This document shows positions 8,556-16,575 of a stretch of DNA of 64,000 nucleotides, one piece after another. The DNA is from JARRKU01 sp963675565. GTDB lineage: Bacteria > Desulfobacterota > Desulfobacteria > Desulfobacterales > Desulfosarcinaceae. Within the stretch, counting starts at the first letter, position 1; each line of letters opens with the position of its first letter. Location: assembly GCA_963675565.2 (NCBI GenBank), contig CAXXYD010000002.1, positions 992,001 through 1,056,000 on the forward strand, in the 5' to 3' direction. The notes beneath the pieces were generated by a model. The model did not search any database. It saw only the letters and a program-made list of their open reading frames with translations, and was not told the origin of the DNA. The position numbers were made by a program, and so were the translations under genes.

Positions 8556-10438
8556 ATCGGGATAGGAAGAGACCTCACGGCCCCTCCCTCCCACACCACC
8601 GGGCATACGGATCACGTACCACGGCGGTTCAGTTGATTAAGTTGGTATCCGAGCAGACTTGGTAAACCCAAGTCGGCAAAATAACGTGCTGGCAGTGCAA
8701 AGGCCAGCGCCGGGCTGCGGCTCAGTCTCCATGGTCCGTGGGCTGATTTACAAGTATTCCAGGCAAGGTCTCGGCTCACGCCAAGCGCGCACAGCCGCCT
8801 GTATCCCGCTCTGCCCCACTGCTTCCACAGATAGCAGCGCAGACGCCTCTTGATCCATGAGTCGTACTGTCTCATCATGGACTTGACTTGCACGATCCCG
8901 TAATACGGCAGCCACCCTTTCAGATAGACCCCAAGCTCCGCTATTATCATCTTGATGCTTCTTCCCCGAGTTCGACCTGTTATCTCGCGCACGCGGTTCT
9001 TGAGGGCCTTTTCCGCCTTGCGGCTTACCCGCAGGTTCGAGCGACTGGTTATAGTAAATCCCAGAAAGCTTCGATACCATGGGCGGGCCACTGCGCTTTT
9101 GGCCTCGTTCACCTTGAGTTTGAGACGGTGGGACAAAAATCGGGTAATGCTGGCCCTGACTCGTTGCGCGGCTTTCCAACTGCGTTTATACACGTTACAG
9201 TCGTCTGCGTAGCGAACAAATCGGTGGCCTCGCCTTTCCAGCTCACGATCCAGCTGGTCCAGAAGCAAATTTGCAAACAGCGGTGAAAGAGGGCCTCCTT
9301 GCGGGGTTCCGGTCACGGTCTCGTGCAGGGCCTCGTTGATCATCACGCCGGATTGTAGATACCGGCGAATCAATCGAAGCACCCGCGGATCTTTGACCCT
9401 TTGGCGTATAATTCCCATCAACTTGTCGTGGTCGACGCGGTCGAAGAACTTCTCCAGATCGATATCGACCAACCAGCGGTAGCCGTCCTGCACGTAATGC
9501 TGGGCTTGCCTGACGGCTTGATGGGCGCTGCGGCTGGGCCTAAATCCGTAGCTGAACTGCGAAAATGTCTCATCCCACTGGTCCTGCAGGATCTGCAGCA
9601 TGGCCTGTTGGATAAAACGGTCCAGCACGGTCGGGATGCCAAGCAACCGCTTGCCGCCGCCCGGCTTGGGGATCTCAACCCGTCTTACCGGCTGAGGCTG
9701 ATAGGTGCCTTCCAGCAATTGGTGCTTGATCGTCGCCCAGTGCTGCGTCAGATGGTCGGCCAGTTGCTCCGTGCCCATCTGGTCGACACCGGCTGCGCCT
9801 TTGTTTTGCTTTACACGTCTTAATGCGCGTTGCAGGTTCTCGCTTCGTAAAATAAGCTCCATGAGCTGCTCTTTGCCAACCGGACTTTCAGTTGTGGTTG
9901 TCGAGGCGAATGCATCTCCCTCAATTGTAAGGGGTAGCCCAATCTGGATCGGCTTTACACCCACATGACCTCCATCCTACTCATCCTTTCATACCGTTCG
10001 GGCCTTCACCTTGTCTCCCTCTACGATTATCCCGCAGGATCTCTCGCGGCTCGTTTCCAGGCTACTATGCCCTCTGCTGACTTCTCTCATACGGTCGGGA
10101 TCGATTGCTCTTTCCCCAGCCAATTCGCCTCGCACGCGACGCTCCGGGGCAGCATGAGAGATCTCCCAGGGTAAGACACAGAACTTTATTGCGCGTAAAC
10201 GCCGGATTTATAAAGCACACCCCAGTCGTAGATGGAGGACTTCATGGTCACGTGCCCACTGGTCCCGAGTGTACCACACCTCATATCCGGTTCCTGTTCG
10301 TCGCCCCGCGCTTTTGGATTGGACTTCCTCCAGACCCAGCCTCACGGCTACGCCCTTGTCCTTTTCCTAGCCTTCGGCTCTACGAATACCTGGCGTGGGG
10401 ACTTGCACCCCACTAGCTCTGTGCCATGCCTGGCACAC
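8556..10438 (-). mobile_element. Group II (C-attC type) intron, copy 1, in attC13
   Basis: 1883 bp. On the minus strand it begins GTGTG (10438), fits the GUGYG rule, and ends GAT (8556). It carries an ORF-containing ribozyme: a noncoding 5' part (about 9965-10438), a reverse transcriptase, and a 3' part with a conserved group II end (GGTGTGGGAGGG ... CTATCCCGAT, about 8556-8630) that should contain domains V and VI. The inferred empty site is TTGTCGT^TAAAG: insertion between the two T's of the R' core GTTAAAG, directly after the attC hairpin. It matches the second copy (21590-23472) in length and encoded protein. It lies in the same direction as the cassette genes. Confidence 0.9.
8612..9964 (-). 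CDS. ltrA: Group II intron reverse transcriptase/maturase, copy 1
   Basis: 450 residues. The RT domain covers about 45-300, with GTPQGGPLSPLFANLLLDQLD and the catalytic RYADDCNVY. It is followed by a GIIM maturase domain (about 330-410, LKGWLPYYGIVQVKSMMRQYD). No HNH endonuclease domain follows. The C-terminal SPALAFALPARYFADLGLPSL is the kind of tail seen on class C introns that use attC sites. All catalytic residues are intact. In such introns the protein assists splicing and retrohoming. It is identical to the protein at 21646-22998. Confidence 0.95.
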   Translation of the reverse strand: MGVKPIQIGLPLTIEGDAFASTTTTESPVGKEQLMELILRSENLQRALRRVKQNKGAAGVDQMGTEQLADHLTQHWATIKHQLLEGTYQPQPVRRVEIPKPGGGKRLLGIPTVLDRFIQQAMLQILQDQWDETFSQFSYGFRPSRSAHQAVRQAQHYVQDGYRWLVDIDLEKFFDRVDHDKLMGIIRQRVKDPRVLRLIRRYLQSGVMINEALHETVTGTPQGGPLSPLFANLLLDQLDRELERRGHRFVRYADDCNVYKRSWKAAQRVRASITRFLSHRLKLKVNEAKSAVARPWYRSFLGFTITSRSNLRVSRKAEKALKNRVREITGRTRGRSIKMIIAELGVYLKGWLPYYGIVQVKSMMRQYDSWIKRRLRCYLWKQWGRAGYRRLCALGVSRDLAWNTCKSAHGPWRLSRSPALAFALPARYFADLGLPSLLGYQLNQLNRRGT

Positions 10439-10489
10439 ACGACAAGCTAACCGGCGGCTGTAAGCCGTCCGGTTGAGCGCCGGTTAGCC
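10439..10489 (-). other. attC site of cassette C13, R' split by the intron
   Basis: R'' GGCTAAC is the exact complement of the C13 start GTTAGCC (11054-11060). A strong hairpin (CTCAACCGGACGGC / GCCGCCGGTTAG) follows, then TTGTCGT at the intron junction. The remainder of R' (TAAAG) lies beyond the intron at 8551-8555. The C13 stop codon (TAA, 10484-10486) lies inside R''. Confidence 0.88.
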
Positions 10490-11020
10490 ATTTTGTTTAA
10501 GTGATTCAGAATCCTCTTTTATGATTTTAAGCATTTTCTTTCGAGTTAGACCGCTAAATGGTTTTATCATTGACCAGTACAACCCAAATGTAAACTTGGT
10601 AATTGGTGCAACACACAATACTCTGGTTTCTGTGCTTACTTTTGTTGTATTCTCTTCCATTTCTTCTAATTGAAAATTCCAAACGACTTTTATCCATGGA
10701 GAAATGGAATTATTTATGAAATCTTCATAATTTGAAATTTTTGAAATTTTAACCCTTGCCCAAAAACCAATTAAAAATTCATATGGAAAATTCTCTTCAA
10801 GGTTTGTAAAATCTATATCGCTTATAAAATTTTGTAAGTTTAGTCTTTTTGTCGGTAATCCCCGAATTTTAAATAAAAATTTAATAATTTTAGATTTTGA
10901 TAAGTCAACGTCTTTTGCAATATGATACACATTTTGAATGGGGCAGTTTACCACCGTTTCATGGTATTCATTGAATGTGTATTGAGACATATACTTGTCA
11001 ATCAGTGTTCTTTTTTGCAT
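10484..11020 (-). CDS. Cassette C13: SRPBCC-like hypothetical protein
   Basis: 178 residues, soluble and AT-rich. The pattern of an N-terminal VNCPIQNVYHIAKDVDL helix-strand start, internal amphipathic strands, and a C-terminal TETRVLC ... FGLYWSMIKPFSGLTRKKML suggests a START/SRPBCC-fold (polyketide-cyclase-like) protein of the kind found in uncharacterised 'DUF' families. No ligand can be predicted. An in-frame alternative start is Met11. It lies 34 bp after the cassette boundary, and its stop overlaps R'' of attC13. Confidence 0.65.
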   Translation of the reverse strand: MQKRTLIDKYMSQYTFNEYHETVVNCPIQNVYHIAKDVDLSKSKIIKFLFKIRGLPTKRLNLQNFISDIDFTNLEENFPYEFLIGFWARVKISKISNYEDFINNSISPWIKVVWNFQLEEMEENTTKVSTETRVLCVAPITKFTFGLYWSMIKPFSGLTRKKMLKIIKEDSESLKQNG

Positions 11021-11060
11021 TTGTTTGACCCCGAATATGTCGTATCGTCTGGTGGCTAAC

Positions 11061-12876
11061 GAGCCTGTCGAAAAACCGGTTTTTAGATCACTTTACTTTT
11101 GGCCTTGGGCGGGGCAATCTAATTTCCCCTTTTCATATTAAATCATGATGGTTATTTCGGCCAATCACCTCTATTTTGACCCATTTGTTGGCTCTTTTTG
11201 CCTTTCCCTCTTCGCTTTTTATGCTATTGCAAAGCTTTTCCCATAATTTAGGATCTTTTCAATGTTATGCACAAGACAGTAAAGCTTCCATTGAATGTTG
11301 GCTTTTGCCTTTCCTCGCAGTGTAAAACGATCCATCTTTTTACAAGCGCGTATATTGCCAAAGACTGGTTCCACAATAGCTATTCGTTTACTGTATATCT
11401 TTCGCCCCTCAGGCGTATCTATCTTTTCTTTCATCTTATCGGTGATGGACGGTGGGCGCTTCTCTTGTAATATATGGACTTGTCTGGATTGCGTTTTCGC
11501 ATTGCGCAGGCATTTTGACCTCAGCTTGCAATTGCGGCAAGCTGTCTTCGGAGCTTCGTACGCGATATATTTATAGCCAGCAGCATCTGCAAAATTACGA
11601 TTTTTAACATAAAGCTCTTTGTCGCCTGGACAAACAAGTTTACCGGTATCTTCGTTTAACTTGAAATCGTTTACATCAAAAAATCGCTTTTTAGATTTAT
11701 ACCTTTGATGATATTTATCGGTGGATCGTCGATGCCGTCCGGCATCTTTAAAGCGAACATCCCTTTTGCGAAACTGCTGATCCGGCACATAAGCGTCCAC
11801 CTTTTCATCTTCACAGGCCTCAAGGTTCTCAACGCTATAGTAACCTGTATCCGCGCTAACTGTTTTTCCCTCTAACGGCTCTTCAATGCCAACCGCTTCA
11901 AGATTCTTTCTTGCCTCTTCCAGCATAGGTGCCATGGCCTTTGTATCTGTACCACTACCGAACACCTGGGCGCTGGTGATGATTTGGTTTTTATCATCTA
12001 CCATTGCATTGGCATTATAGCCTTGCAGTACGCCATGAGAAGTTGCCATTTTGGCCGATTCATTGTCTGTGACATTGCTTTGGATCTCTTTGCCTGTCGA
12101 GCCGATCTTTGGTTCATTTTCAGATAAAAACTGCTCTATGCGATCAGCTTGCTGTGATAATTTCTTTATTCGTTTTTTAAGACGTTCTTTATCTGTTGGG
12201 GACTTGCCGCGCTCTTTTTTGTCTGTCCTTTTATGTTCTTTGACGATTTGTTTGATTTTTCGTCTAAGTGCATCTTGCTTCTTCTTTAAATCGTCAAAAT
12301 TGCCGCTCCACTCCTTGGATGCATTCGAAGAAAGCTTTAAACCGTCAATGCTAAAATGAGTACCACCCAACAGCCCTTCTTCATGACAAATCATTAAAAC
12401 CATGATGAACAAATCTTCTATCTCTTCATCAATAGAGGACACAAACGCTGCGATGGTACTATGATCCGGGGTCTTGTTACAAGCCAGCGCCAAAAAAGTT
12501 GTTATTTTTTGACATGCGTATTCCAGGCTGCGAGATGATATCATTCCTCGTGAATAACCATAGAGCACAATCTTTAATAACAACTTTGGATCGATCGACT
12601 TTCGCCCTGTTGCATCGTTATTATACCGAGCATCGAAAACACTCATGTCTAGACGCTCTTCAACGATGTAGTGAATTGCATACTCTAAGGTACCGGGCAA
12701 TAATTGATCTTCTAAAAAGATTGGCTCAATGACTGACTGTTTGTAATCGTAGTGTTGATGCTTTGCCATCTATGGCCTCTTTGGTGGGTTTTCCTTGTTA
12801 TAACTACGCCTTATATATCACAGTCAGTCTATTTTTGCACTAAAAAGTAGTAATATTATACTTTTTCGACAGGCTC
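11061..12876 (-). mobile_element. IS1182-family element, copy 2, in the R' box of attC12
   Basis: 1816 bp with the same terminal repeats as copy 1. AAC flanks both sides in plus sense (11058-11060, 12877-12879), which is GTT on the cassette strand. The displaced R' reads GTTAGCC (start of C13) on one side and GTT-GAGC on the other. It lies in the same orientation as the other two copies, and its protein is identical to that of copy 1. Confidence 0.92.
11219..12769 (-). CDS. IS1182-family transposase, copy 2
   Basis: 516 residues, identical to the transposase at 5464-7014, with the same DDE motifs (SIDGLKLSS, SADTGYYS, VEPVFGNIR) and cysteine cluster. Intact and probably active. The identity of copies 1 and 2 against the diverged copy 3 shows that transposition or gene conversion happened recently in this array. 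Confidence 0.95.
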   Translation of the reverse strand: MAKHQHYDYKQSVIEPIFLEDQLLPGTLEYAIHYIVEERLDMSVFDARYNNDATGRKSIDPKLLLKIVLYGYSRGMISSRSLEYACQKITTFLALACNKTPDHSTIAAFVSSIDEEIEDLFIMVLMICHEEGLLGGTHFSIDGLKLSSNASKEWSGNFDDLKKKQDALRRKIKQIVKEHKRTDKKERGKSPTDKERLKKRIKKLSQQADRIEQFLSENEPKIGSTGKEIQSNVTDNESAKMATSHGVLQGYNANAMVDDKNQIITSAQVFGSGTDTKAMAPMLEEARKNLEAVGIEEPLEGKTVSADTGYYSVENLEACEDEKVDAYVPDQQFRKRDVRFKDAGRHRRSTDKYHQRYKSKKRFFDVNDFKLNEDTGKLVCPGDKELYVKNRNFADAAGYKYIAYEAPKTACRNCKLRSKCLRNAKTQSRQVHILQEKRPPSITDKMKEKIDTPEGRKIYSKRIAIVEPVFGNIRACKKMDRFTLRGKAKANIQWKLYCLVHNIEKILNYGKSFAIA

Positions 12877-12932
12877 AACTAAAAATTAAGCGGCGCCGGC
12901 TTTTTGGCGTCCGCTTGAATGCCGTGTTGTGC
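12877..12932 (-). other. attC site of cassette C12, R' split by IS1182
   Basis: R'' GCACAAC matches the complement of the C12 start GTTGTGC. The inner stem pairs AAGCGG with CCGCTT, and GCC with GGC, around AAAAA. R' is GTT at 12877-12879, then the IS. The whole site lies within the 3' end of the C12 reading frame. Confidence 0.82.
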
Positions 12933-13772
12933 CTCGTCGGTTGTTGAGAAGACTATCCTCAACCAATTGCTCAGGATAGCGAAGAACTCGTCCTTTGCGT
13001 ATTTCTCGATCTCGGGATCATGCCCGCAGCGCGGAAATTCGTGGTAATGCAAGTGAGGTATGTACCGCTTCAGGGTATCCCGGATCATGGATCCCGGATG
13101 GGGATCGTCGGCGCCATGTAGCATGATTGCCGGAACCTTCACGGAAGTGAATGACTGTGGGTAGATGCCCGTTTCTTGGGATCGCAGCATGTCTTGCCAA
13201 GTCTCTGTATGGCCTTGCATGTCAAACGGCTCGGGTGCTAGGGCGGCATCGTCAATGGGCAACGGCTCATAGGCGTCGGTCATCCCGTGCCACTTCATCA
13301 TCTGCGCACCTATGTCAAGTTGCAGGTCAGCCTTATACTCGGGGTGCTTGGATATGTAGTCGACGATCTTCAGCCTTCGTTTCTGGACTATGACCTTACG
13401 GGATGCCTTGTCGAATGTCCCGCAGCCAACAAGGGCTATGCCGTTGATCGTTTCAGAGTGTTCAGCCGCGTAGGCCAAGGCAAGCATGGCACCCCACGAC
13501 GAACCGACAAGGGCAGGTTTCTCGCCTTTGCAGCGCGAAAGGATTAGGTTGCGTAGATCCTGTATGTGAACCGCCACGGTCAGCGGTATTTCGCCGCTTG
13601 GGCGTTGCCACGGCTCGATCACCCGAAAATCGCGGGATAGCCCCTGGGCCAATCGCACTGCGCTACCCGTCGCACCCGGCCCCCCATGCAGTGTGATCAC
13701 AAAGGGACCGTGGTCTCCATGGAAGCGAATACGGCGGTCTCTATTCCAGCCTATCTGGTCTATCATGTTCAT
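12879..13772 (-). CDS. Cassette C12: alpha/beta hydrolase (S33 iminopeptidase-like)
   Basis: 297 residues. The oxyanion HGGPG motif lies at 29-33, the nucleophile elbow GSSWGAM at about 92-98 (Ser94), the acid in LHGADDPHPG (about 218) and the catalytic His in FPRCGHDPE. This is the proline-iminopeptidase/MenH-like hydrolase fold. The substrate is unknown. The conserved domain ends near SNWL (about residue 272). The last 25 residues are read through attC12, and the stop codon (TAG) is formed at the GTT core itself, so the tail is an integron by-product. It starts 15-20 bases after the cassette boundary GTTGTGC. Confidence 0.85.
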   Translation of the reverse strand: MNMIDQIGWNRDRRIRFHGDHGPFVITLHGGPGATGSAVRLAQGLSRDFRVIEPWQRPSGEIPLTVAVHIQDLRNLILSRCKGEKPALVGSSWGAMLALAYAAEHSETINGIALVGCGTFDKASRKVIVQKRRLKIVDYISKHPEYKADLQLDIGAQMMKWHGMTDAYEPLPIDDAALAPEPFDMQGHTETWQDMLRSQETGIYPQSFTSVKVPAIMLHGADDPHPGSMIRDTLKRYIPHLHYHEFPRCGHDPEIEKYAKDEFFAILSNWLRIVFSTTDEAQHGIQADAKKPAPLNF

Positions 13773-13786
13773 CTTTTACTCTTAGG

Positions 13787-13850
13787 GCACAACGTCGCGG
13801 CTCTACAGCCGCGGCGGGCTATCGCGGTCTGCAGAAGCCGCTGGTTATGA
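13787..13850 (-). other. attC site of cassette C11
   Basis: A 64-bp site. R'' TCATAAC is the complement of the C11 start GTTATGA, and R' is GTTGTGC. The inner stem pairs GCGGCTCTACAGCCGC-type arms with GCGGTCTGCAGAAGCCGC. The C11 stop codon (TAA) lies within R''. Confidence 0.87.
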
Positions 13851-14171
13851 AACGATCTTTTGTTTATCAGCATAGATGCTGAGGTCACAGTGCAAGCACT
13901 TTTGGTTAAATGATTGAATGAACCAACCATTTTTCCCAAAGGGATTTTTGCACCTTGGGCATTCAATAGATGAAACTTTGAAATTGTATGTAATTGCGAT
14001 TACAGCAAAAATCAGAACAGCTATTACCAAAAGAACGATAGAATTGGGAAATAGATATTGCGCCATAAGCATTATTAGAACGAAGCCTGGCAGCTCAAGC
14101 CATCTCAAACGACGCCTGGACCTTATTAGGTTTAGTCCACCTGAATAATCTATTTCAGTATTTTCCATCAT
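13845..14171 (-). CDS. Cassette C11: membrane protein with zinc-ribbon tail
   Basis: 108 residues. Two hydrophobic segments (about 27-42, LPGFVLIMLMAQYLF, and 45-64, IVLLVIAVLIFAVIAITY) are followed by a cytosolic zinc-ribbon-like tail with paired cysteines (CPRCKNPFG ... CLHCDLSIY). The family is unknown. The cysteines suggest metal binding. The gene starts within 12 bases of the cassette boundary, leaving little room for its own promoter, so array-driven expression is likely. AT-rich. Confidence 0.75.
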   Translation of the reverse strand: MMENTEIDYSGGLNLIRSRRRLRWLELPGFVLIMLMAQYLFPNSIVLLVIAVLIFAVIAITYNFKVSSIECPRCKNPFGKNGWFIQSFNQKCLHCDLSIYADKQKIVS

Positions 14172-14177
14172 AGCATT

Positions 14178-14239
14178 TCATAACGCTGAGCTGTGGGGCG
14201 GCATGGTCCTCGCCGTCCCACACCAGCAACTTGTTGGGG
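14178..14239 (-). other. attC site of cassette C10
   Basis: A 62-bp site. R'' CCCCAAC is the complement of the C10 start GTTGGGG, and R' is GTTATGA. The stem includes TGTGGGGCGGC paired with GCCGTCCCACA. Confidence 0.9.
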
Positions 14240-14249
14240 CTTCACCCTT

Positions 14250-14513
14250 TCATAATAGCACCAAGAAAATTGCGAAAATACAAAGCGGCCAAATAATAAT
14301 TTTTACAACCTCTGGTTTGGAAAAAGCCAAAATGGCCCCAGCAGCGAATAATGAAATAAGAAAAGTGAAAATTCTTAACGTAATTAACAAAACATCATTT
14401 TCTGGCTTGAAAATAAATTCCATAGTAGTACCAACCACTATCAAGACACAAATAAACAATATAAATTTCGTTATTTTACTATTTTCTTTATTTTTTCTAA
14501 TGGAATTTTCCAT
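14250..14513 (-). CDS. Cassette C10: small membrane protein
   Basis: 87 residues from ATG 14513. The longer frame from 14648 reads through attC9 and is rejected. A Lys/Asn-rich N-terminus (15 residues) precedes three hydrophobic segments (about 16-31 KFILFICVLIVVGTT, 41-62 LLITLRIFTFLISLFAAGAI, 68-85 VVKIIIWPLCIFAIFLVLL). No family is recognised. It starts about 40 bases after the cassette boundary, and its stop lies 11 bp before R'' of attC10. Confidence 0.7.
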   Translation of the reverse strand: MENSIRKNKENSKITKFILFICVLIVVGTTMEFIFKPENDVLLITLRIFTFLISLFAAGAILAFSKPEVVKIIIWPLCIFAIFLVLL

Positions 14514-14547
14514 TAAGGTTTGAAACCTTCTATCGCGTTTATTTGCG

Positions 14548-14605
14548 CCCCAACGGCGGGCGTTAGCGGCGAGGGAACCGAGTCCGCTACACGCCCTGGT
14601 CCGGC
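14548..14605 (-). other. attC site of cassette C9, degenerate R''
   Basis: A 58-bp site. R' is GTTGGGG. R'' is GCCGGAC, one base different from the complement of the C9 start (expected GCCGAAC), so the normally invariant AAC has become GAC. The remaining stem (GGGCGTG / CGCCC) is short. Confidence 0.7.
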
Positions 14606-14607
14606 GC

Positions 14608-15060
14608 TCACTCTTCTTCCCATAGAGAGTCATCTTGTGCCCATTCAATAAATAAATCAGCCCTTATAACCAGCAATGGCGCCAGATCCTCAAACATTTC
14701 TTGCTTACCGATGCTATAATGAGCTGGCTTATTCCCCTTTTTGGTTTCATCCACATACCAGCGCCAACGTTCTGCTATGGCTTTCAATGCCTTTCTTGGG
14801 TGTTGAGGTGGTTCAATATCAGAGGCAGAAATATAATCAGTAGGAAGATCGCCACTTATTACCCACCATCCGATCCATTCTGGGTTTTTAAAGCTTTCAA
14901 TTGCCCAAATTGAAACGTAGGGGGCGACATGCCAAGCAGGCCAATCCCCAACTCGTCCGTGTTTTACACCTTCCGATTTAAGATAGGTAACAACAATATT
15001 TCTTTGTTGTTCACACCATCTATCTTCAACTTCAGGATTATCGTAATCTTCTGTACTCAT
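14608..15060 (-). CDS. Cassette C9: DUF4826 protein
   Basis: 150 residues. Recognised as a DUF4826-type protein from VEHG-like GVKHGRVGDWPAWHVAPYV, then WVISGDLPTDYISASDI and RKALKAIAERWRWY, ending in WAQDDSLWEEE. The family is known to me mainly as a small, soluble, uncharacterised protein common in integron cassettes. It has many Trp residues. The ATG lies about 11 bases after the cassette boundary GTTCGGC. No membrane segments or enzyme motifs are seen. Confidence 0.85.
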   Translation of the reverse strand: MSTEDYDNPEVEDRWCEQQRNIVVTYLKSEGVKHGRVGDWPAWHVAPYVSIWAIESFKNPEWIGWWVISGDLPTDYISASDIEPPQHPRKALKAIAERWRWYVDETKKGNKPAHYSIGKQEMFEDLAPLLVIRADLFIEWAQDDSLWEEE

Positions 15061-15067
15061 TATAGAC

Positions 15068-15128
15068 GCCGAACGCCAGCTTAACGCGCGGCGGCTTTTT
15101 GCCGTCGTCGTTAAAGCAAAGGTTAAGT
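15068..15128 (-). other. attC site of cassette C8
   Basis: A 61-bp site. R'' ACTTAAC is the complement of the C8 start GTTAAGT, and R' is GTTCGGC. The inner hairpin pairs ACGACGGC with GCCGCCG around AAAAA, with a second nested TTAACG/CGTTAA pair. The C8 stop codon lies in R''. Confidence 0.87.
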
Positions 15129-15716
15129 TTTTTCACCTTTTTTGAAATTCATTGTGTAATTGAACTTTGAACCGAAAAGTCTACTTTCTTCAAAGCCATT
15201 TTCAATAACAAGAGATTTAAGTTCCTCTATACTTAATTTATCAGGGTCTCCAGCCAACTCTGAAATCGACAACAACCCATCATTTTTAAGTACCCGATGG
15301 ATTTCTCTCAAATAGTCTCTTTTATTCTCTATTTCTCCAATAACAGTGACCATAAAAACTCTATCAAATGATTCATTTTTAAAATCAAAATTTGTACCAT
15401 TACATAAAATGTATTCTACATTTTCAATTTTTCTTTTCTTTAGTCGTTTTTTAGCGATATCCAGCATTTCTTGTTGGATGTCTAAGAGGACAAGTCTGCC
15501 ATTTGTCAAAGTTTTTGCTGTATTAACGCTGAAATATCCAGGTCCTGGCCTAATTTCTAGAACTTTATGATCATATTTCAAATCGAGTCGTTGAATTAAT
15601 TTATTTGGAGAAAGAAATATATTTCTAAAAGGTATCAAGAGTGTAAAAGCATATTTAGGGGGAAAAACACCCTTACCTGAAAAACTATTTTTGAATTGTT
15701 TCTCTTTAGCGATCAT
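15123..15716 (-). CDS. Cassette C8: class I SAM-dependent methyltransferase
   Basis: About 197 residues from ATG 15716. An ATG at 15737 lies in the preceding attC7 and is unlikely to be the cassette's own start. Motif I is VLEIRPGPGYFSVNTA (E for the usual D/E and GPG for GxG), motif II ends LVLLDIQQEM, motif III FDRVFMVTVIGEI, motif post-III HRVLKNDGLLSISE. This is a UbiE/Methyltransf_11-like fold. The methyl acceptor is unknown. It is lysine-rich and AT-rich. The stop overlaps attC8. Confidence 0.85.
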   Translation of the reverse strand: MIAKEKQFKNSFSGKGVFPPKYAFTLLIPFRNIFLSPNKLIQRLDLKYDHKVLEIRPGPGYFSVNTAKTLTNGRLVLLDIQQEMLDIAKKRLKKRKIENVEYILCNGTNFDFKNESFDRVFMVTVIGEIENKRDYLREIHRVLKNDGLLSISELAGDPDKLSIEELKSLVIENGFEESRLFGSKFNYTMNFKKGEKT

Positions 15717-15724
15717 TTTTCCAA

Positions 15725-15854
15725 ACTTAACGGCCAAGCTAAGAGGCCGGGCGGGTTTTACTGGAAACCGTCCAGCGGTTCTATACGTTTGTTAAAAAAC
15801 AAGATTGTGAAAGTGGCACGGCCCGCCCGGTCCCTCTTAAGCGCCCGGTTGGGC
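15725..15854 (-). other. attC site of cassette C7
   Basis: A 130-bp site. R'' GCCCAAC is the complement of the C7 start GTTGGGC, and R' is GTTAAGT. The arms share GGCCGGGCGGG / CCCGCCCGGTCC. The C7 reading frame runs 18 bases into the site. Confidence 0.9.
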
Positions 15855-16412
15855 GATAACCGCTTCTGCTGCACCTTTATTGATTTCATCCGCAACTTCT
15901 TGGCATTTCTTCATCATTGCGTGCATCCGCTCAAGATTACGCCAGTGTTCATCCCAGATGTTTTGATCAATTATCTTTTCCCAATCCACTATATGAGGAC
16001 TACGCCATTTTTCATAAGCTTCAAGTCGCTCGATCCTTTGAGACAGGTCAGCGATGCATCGCACATTCGGACACTGCGGCGCAGTACCCATGATCCATGA
16101 CCTCCACTCTTGACCGCTCTTTGACTGATTGCATTTCCCACAGGCAGGCACAAGGTTCGCAATTTCCGAAATGTAACCGGTAGGTCGTTTGTTCCTGACA
16201 ATCGGCCTTAGATGATCCCATTCCGTAGCTTTATCTCCGCAATACGAGCACCTTACTTCATCAACGGTCATGCCGAGGATATGCAGCGCTTCCGATATTT
16301 CGTCCGCAGATGGGTGAATAACTGGAATAATGCTGTTAACAAATGAATTGGTTATGGTGGACGAACGACCAGTGATTTTTACCGGTCGCGGCATTTTAAA
16401 CCCATTCTTCAT
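15837..16412 (-). CDS. Cassette C7: HNH endonuclease-like protein
   Basis: About 191 residues from ATG 16412. The longer frame to 16460 begins inside attC6. The HNH core is CSYCGDKATEWDHLRPIV (His in the DH pair), then NLVPACGKCNQSKS with the structural Cys pair CxxC and the conserved Asn. The C-terminal 90 residues are helical (RIERLEAYEKWRSPHIVDWEKII). HNH proteins in cassettes are candidate restriction or defence nucleases, but no partner is visible. The C-terminus overlaps attC7. Confidence 0.85.
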   Translation of the reverse strand: MKNGFKMPRPVKITGRSSTITNSFVNSIIPVIHPSADEISEALHILGMTVDEVRCSYCGDKATEWDHLRPIVRNKRPTGYISEIANLVPACGKCNQSKSGQEWRSWIMGTAPQCPNVRCIADLSQRIERLEAYEKWRSPHIVDWEKIIDQNIWDEHWRNLERMHAMMKKCQEVADEINKGAAEAVIAQPGA

Positions 16413-16444
16413 GTGGTCAGCCTGCTTGCTTCGATGTTCTTTTA

Positions 16445-16570
16445 GCCCAACGTTTCGCATAACCTGAACCCAAAGCTAATAGGCTTTCGAAAAAGCCACG
16501 TTCAATAAAGAAAATAGATATTGCCGAAAACGCCCTGCTTTGGGTTTCAGAGTTTATACGCTTGTTGGGC
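16445..16570 (-). other. attC site of cassette C6
   Basis: A 126-bp site. R'' and R' are both of the GCCCAAC/GTTGGGC type. The arms pair CTGAAACCCAAAGC with GCTTTGGGTTCAG. A second GTTATGC just inside R' is ruled out as the boundary because GTTGGGC matches R'' of attC7. Confidence 0.87.
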
Positions 16571-16575
16571 GTAAT

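Noticed and set aside
14250..14648. Longer C10 reading frame starting at 14648
   Set aside because: The first 45 residues are encoded by attC9 and the end of C9. The cassette's own ATG at 14513 is the natural start.
15837..16460. Start of the C7 HNH gene at 16460
   Set aside because: That ATG lies in attC6 upstream of the crossover point GTTGGGC (16445-16451). ATG 16412 lies inside the cassette.
16458..16465. GTTATGC as the R' box of attC6
   Set aside because: R'' of attC7 predicts a C7 start of GTTGGGC, which lies 14 bases further along. The GTTATGC copy is a chance inner match.
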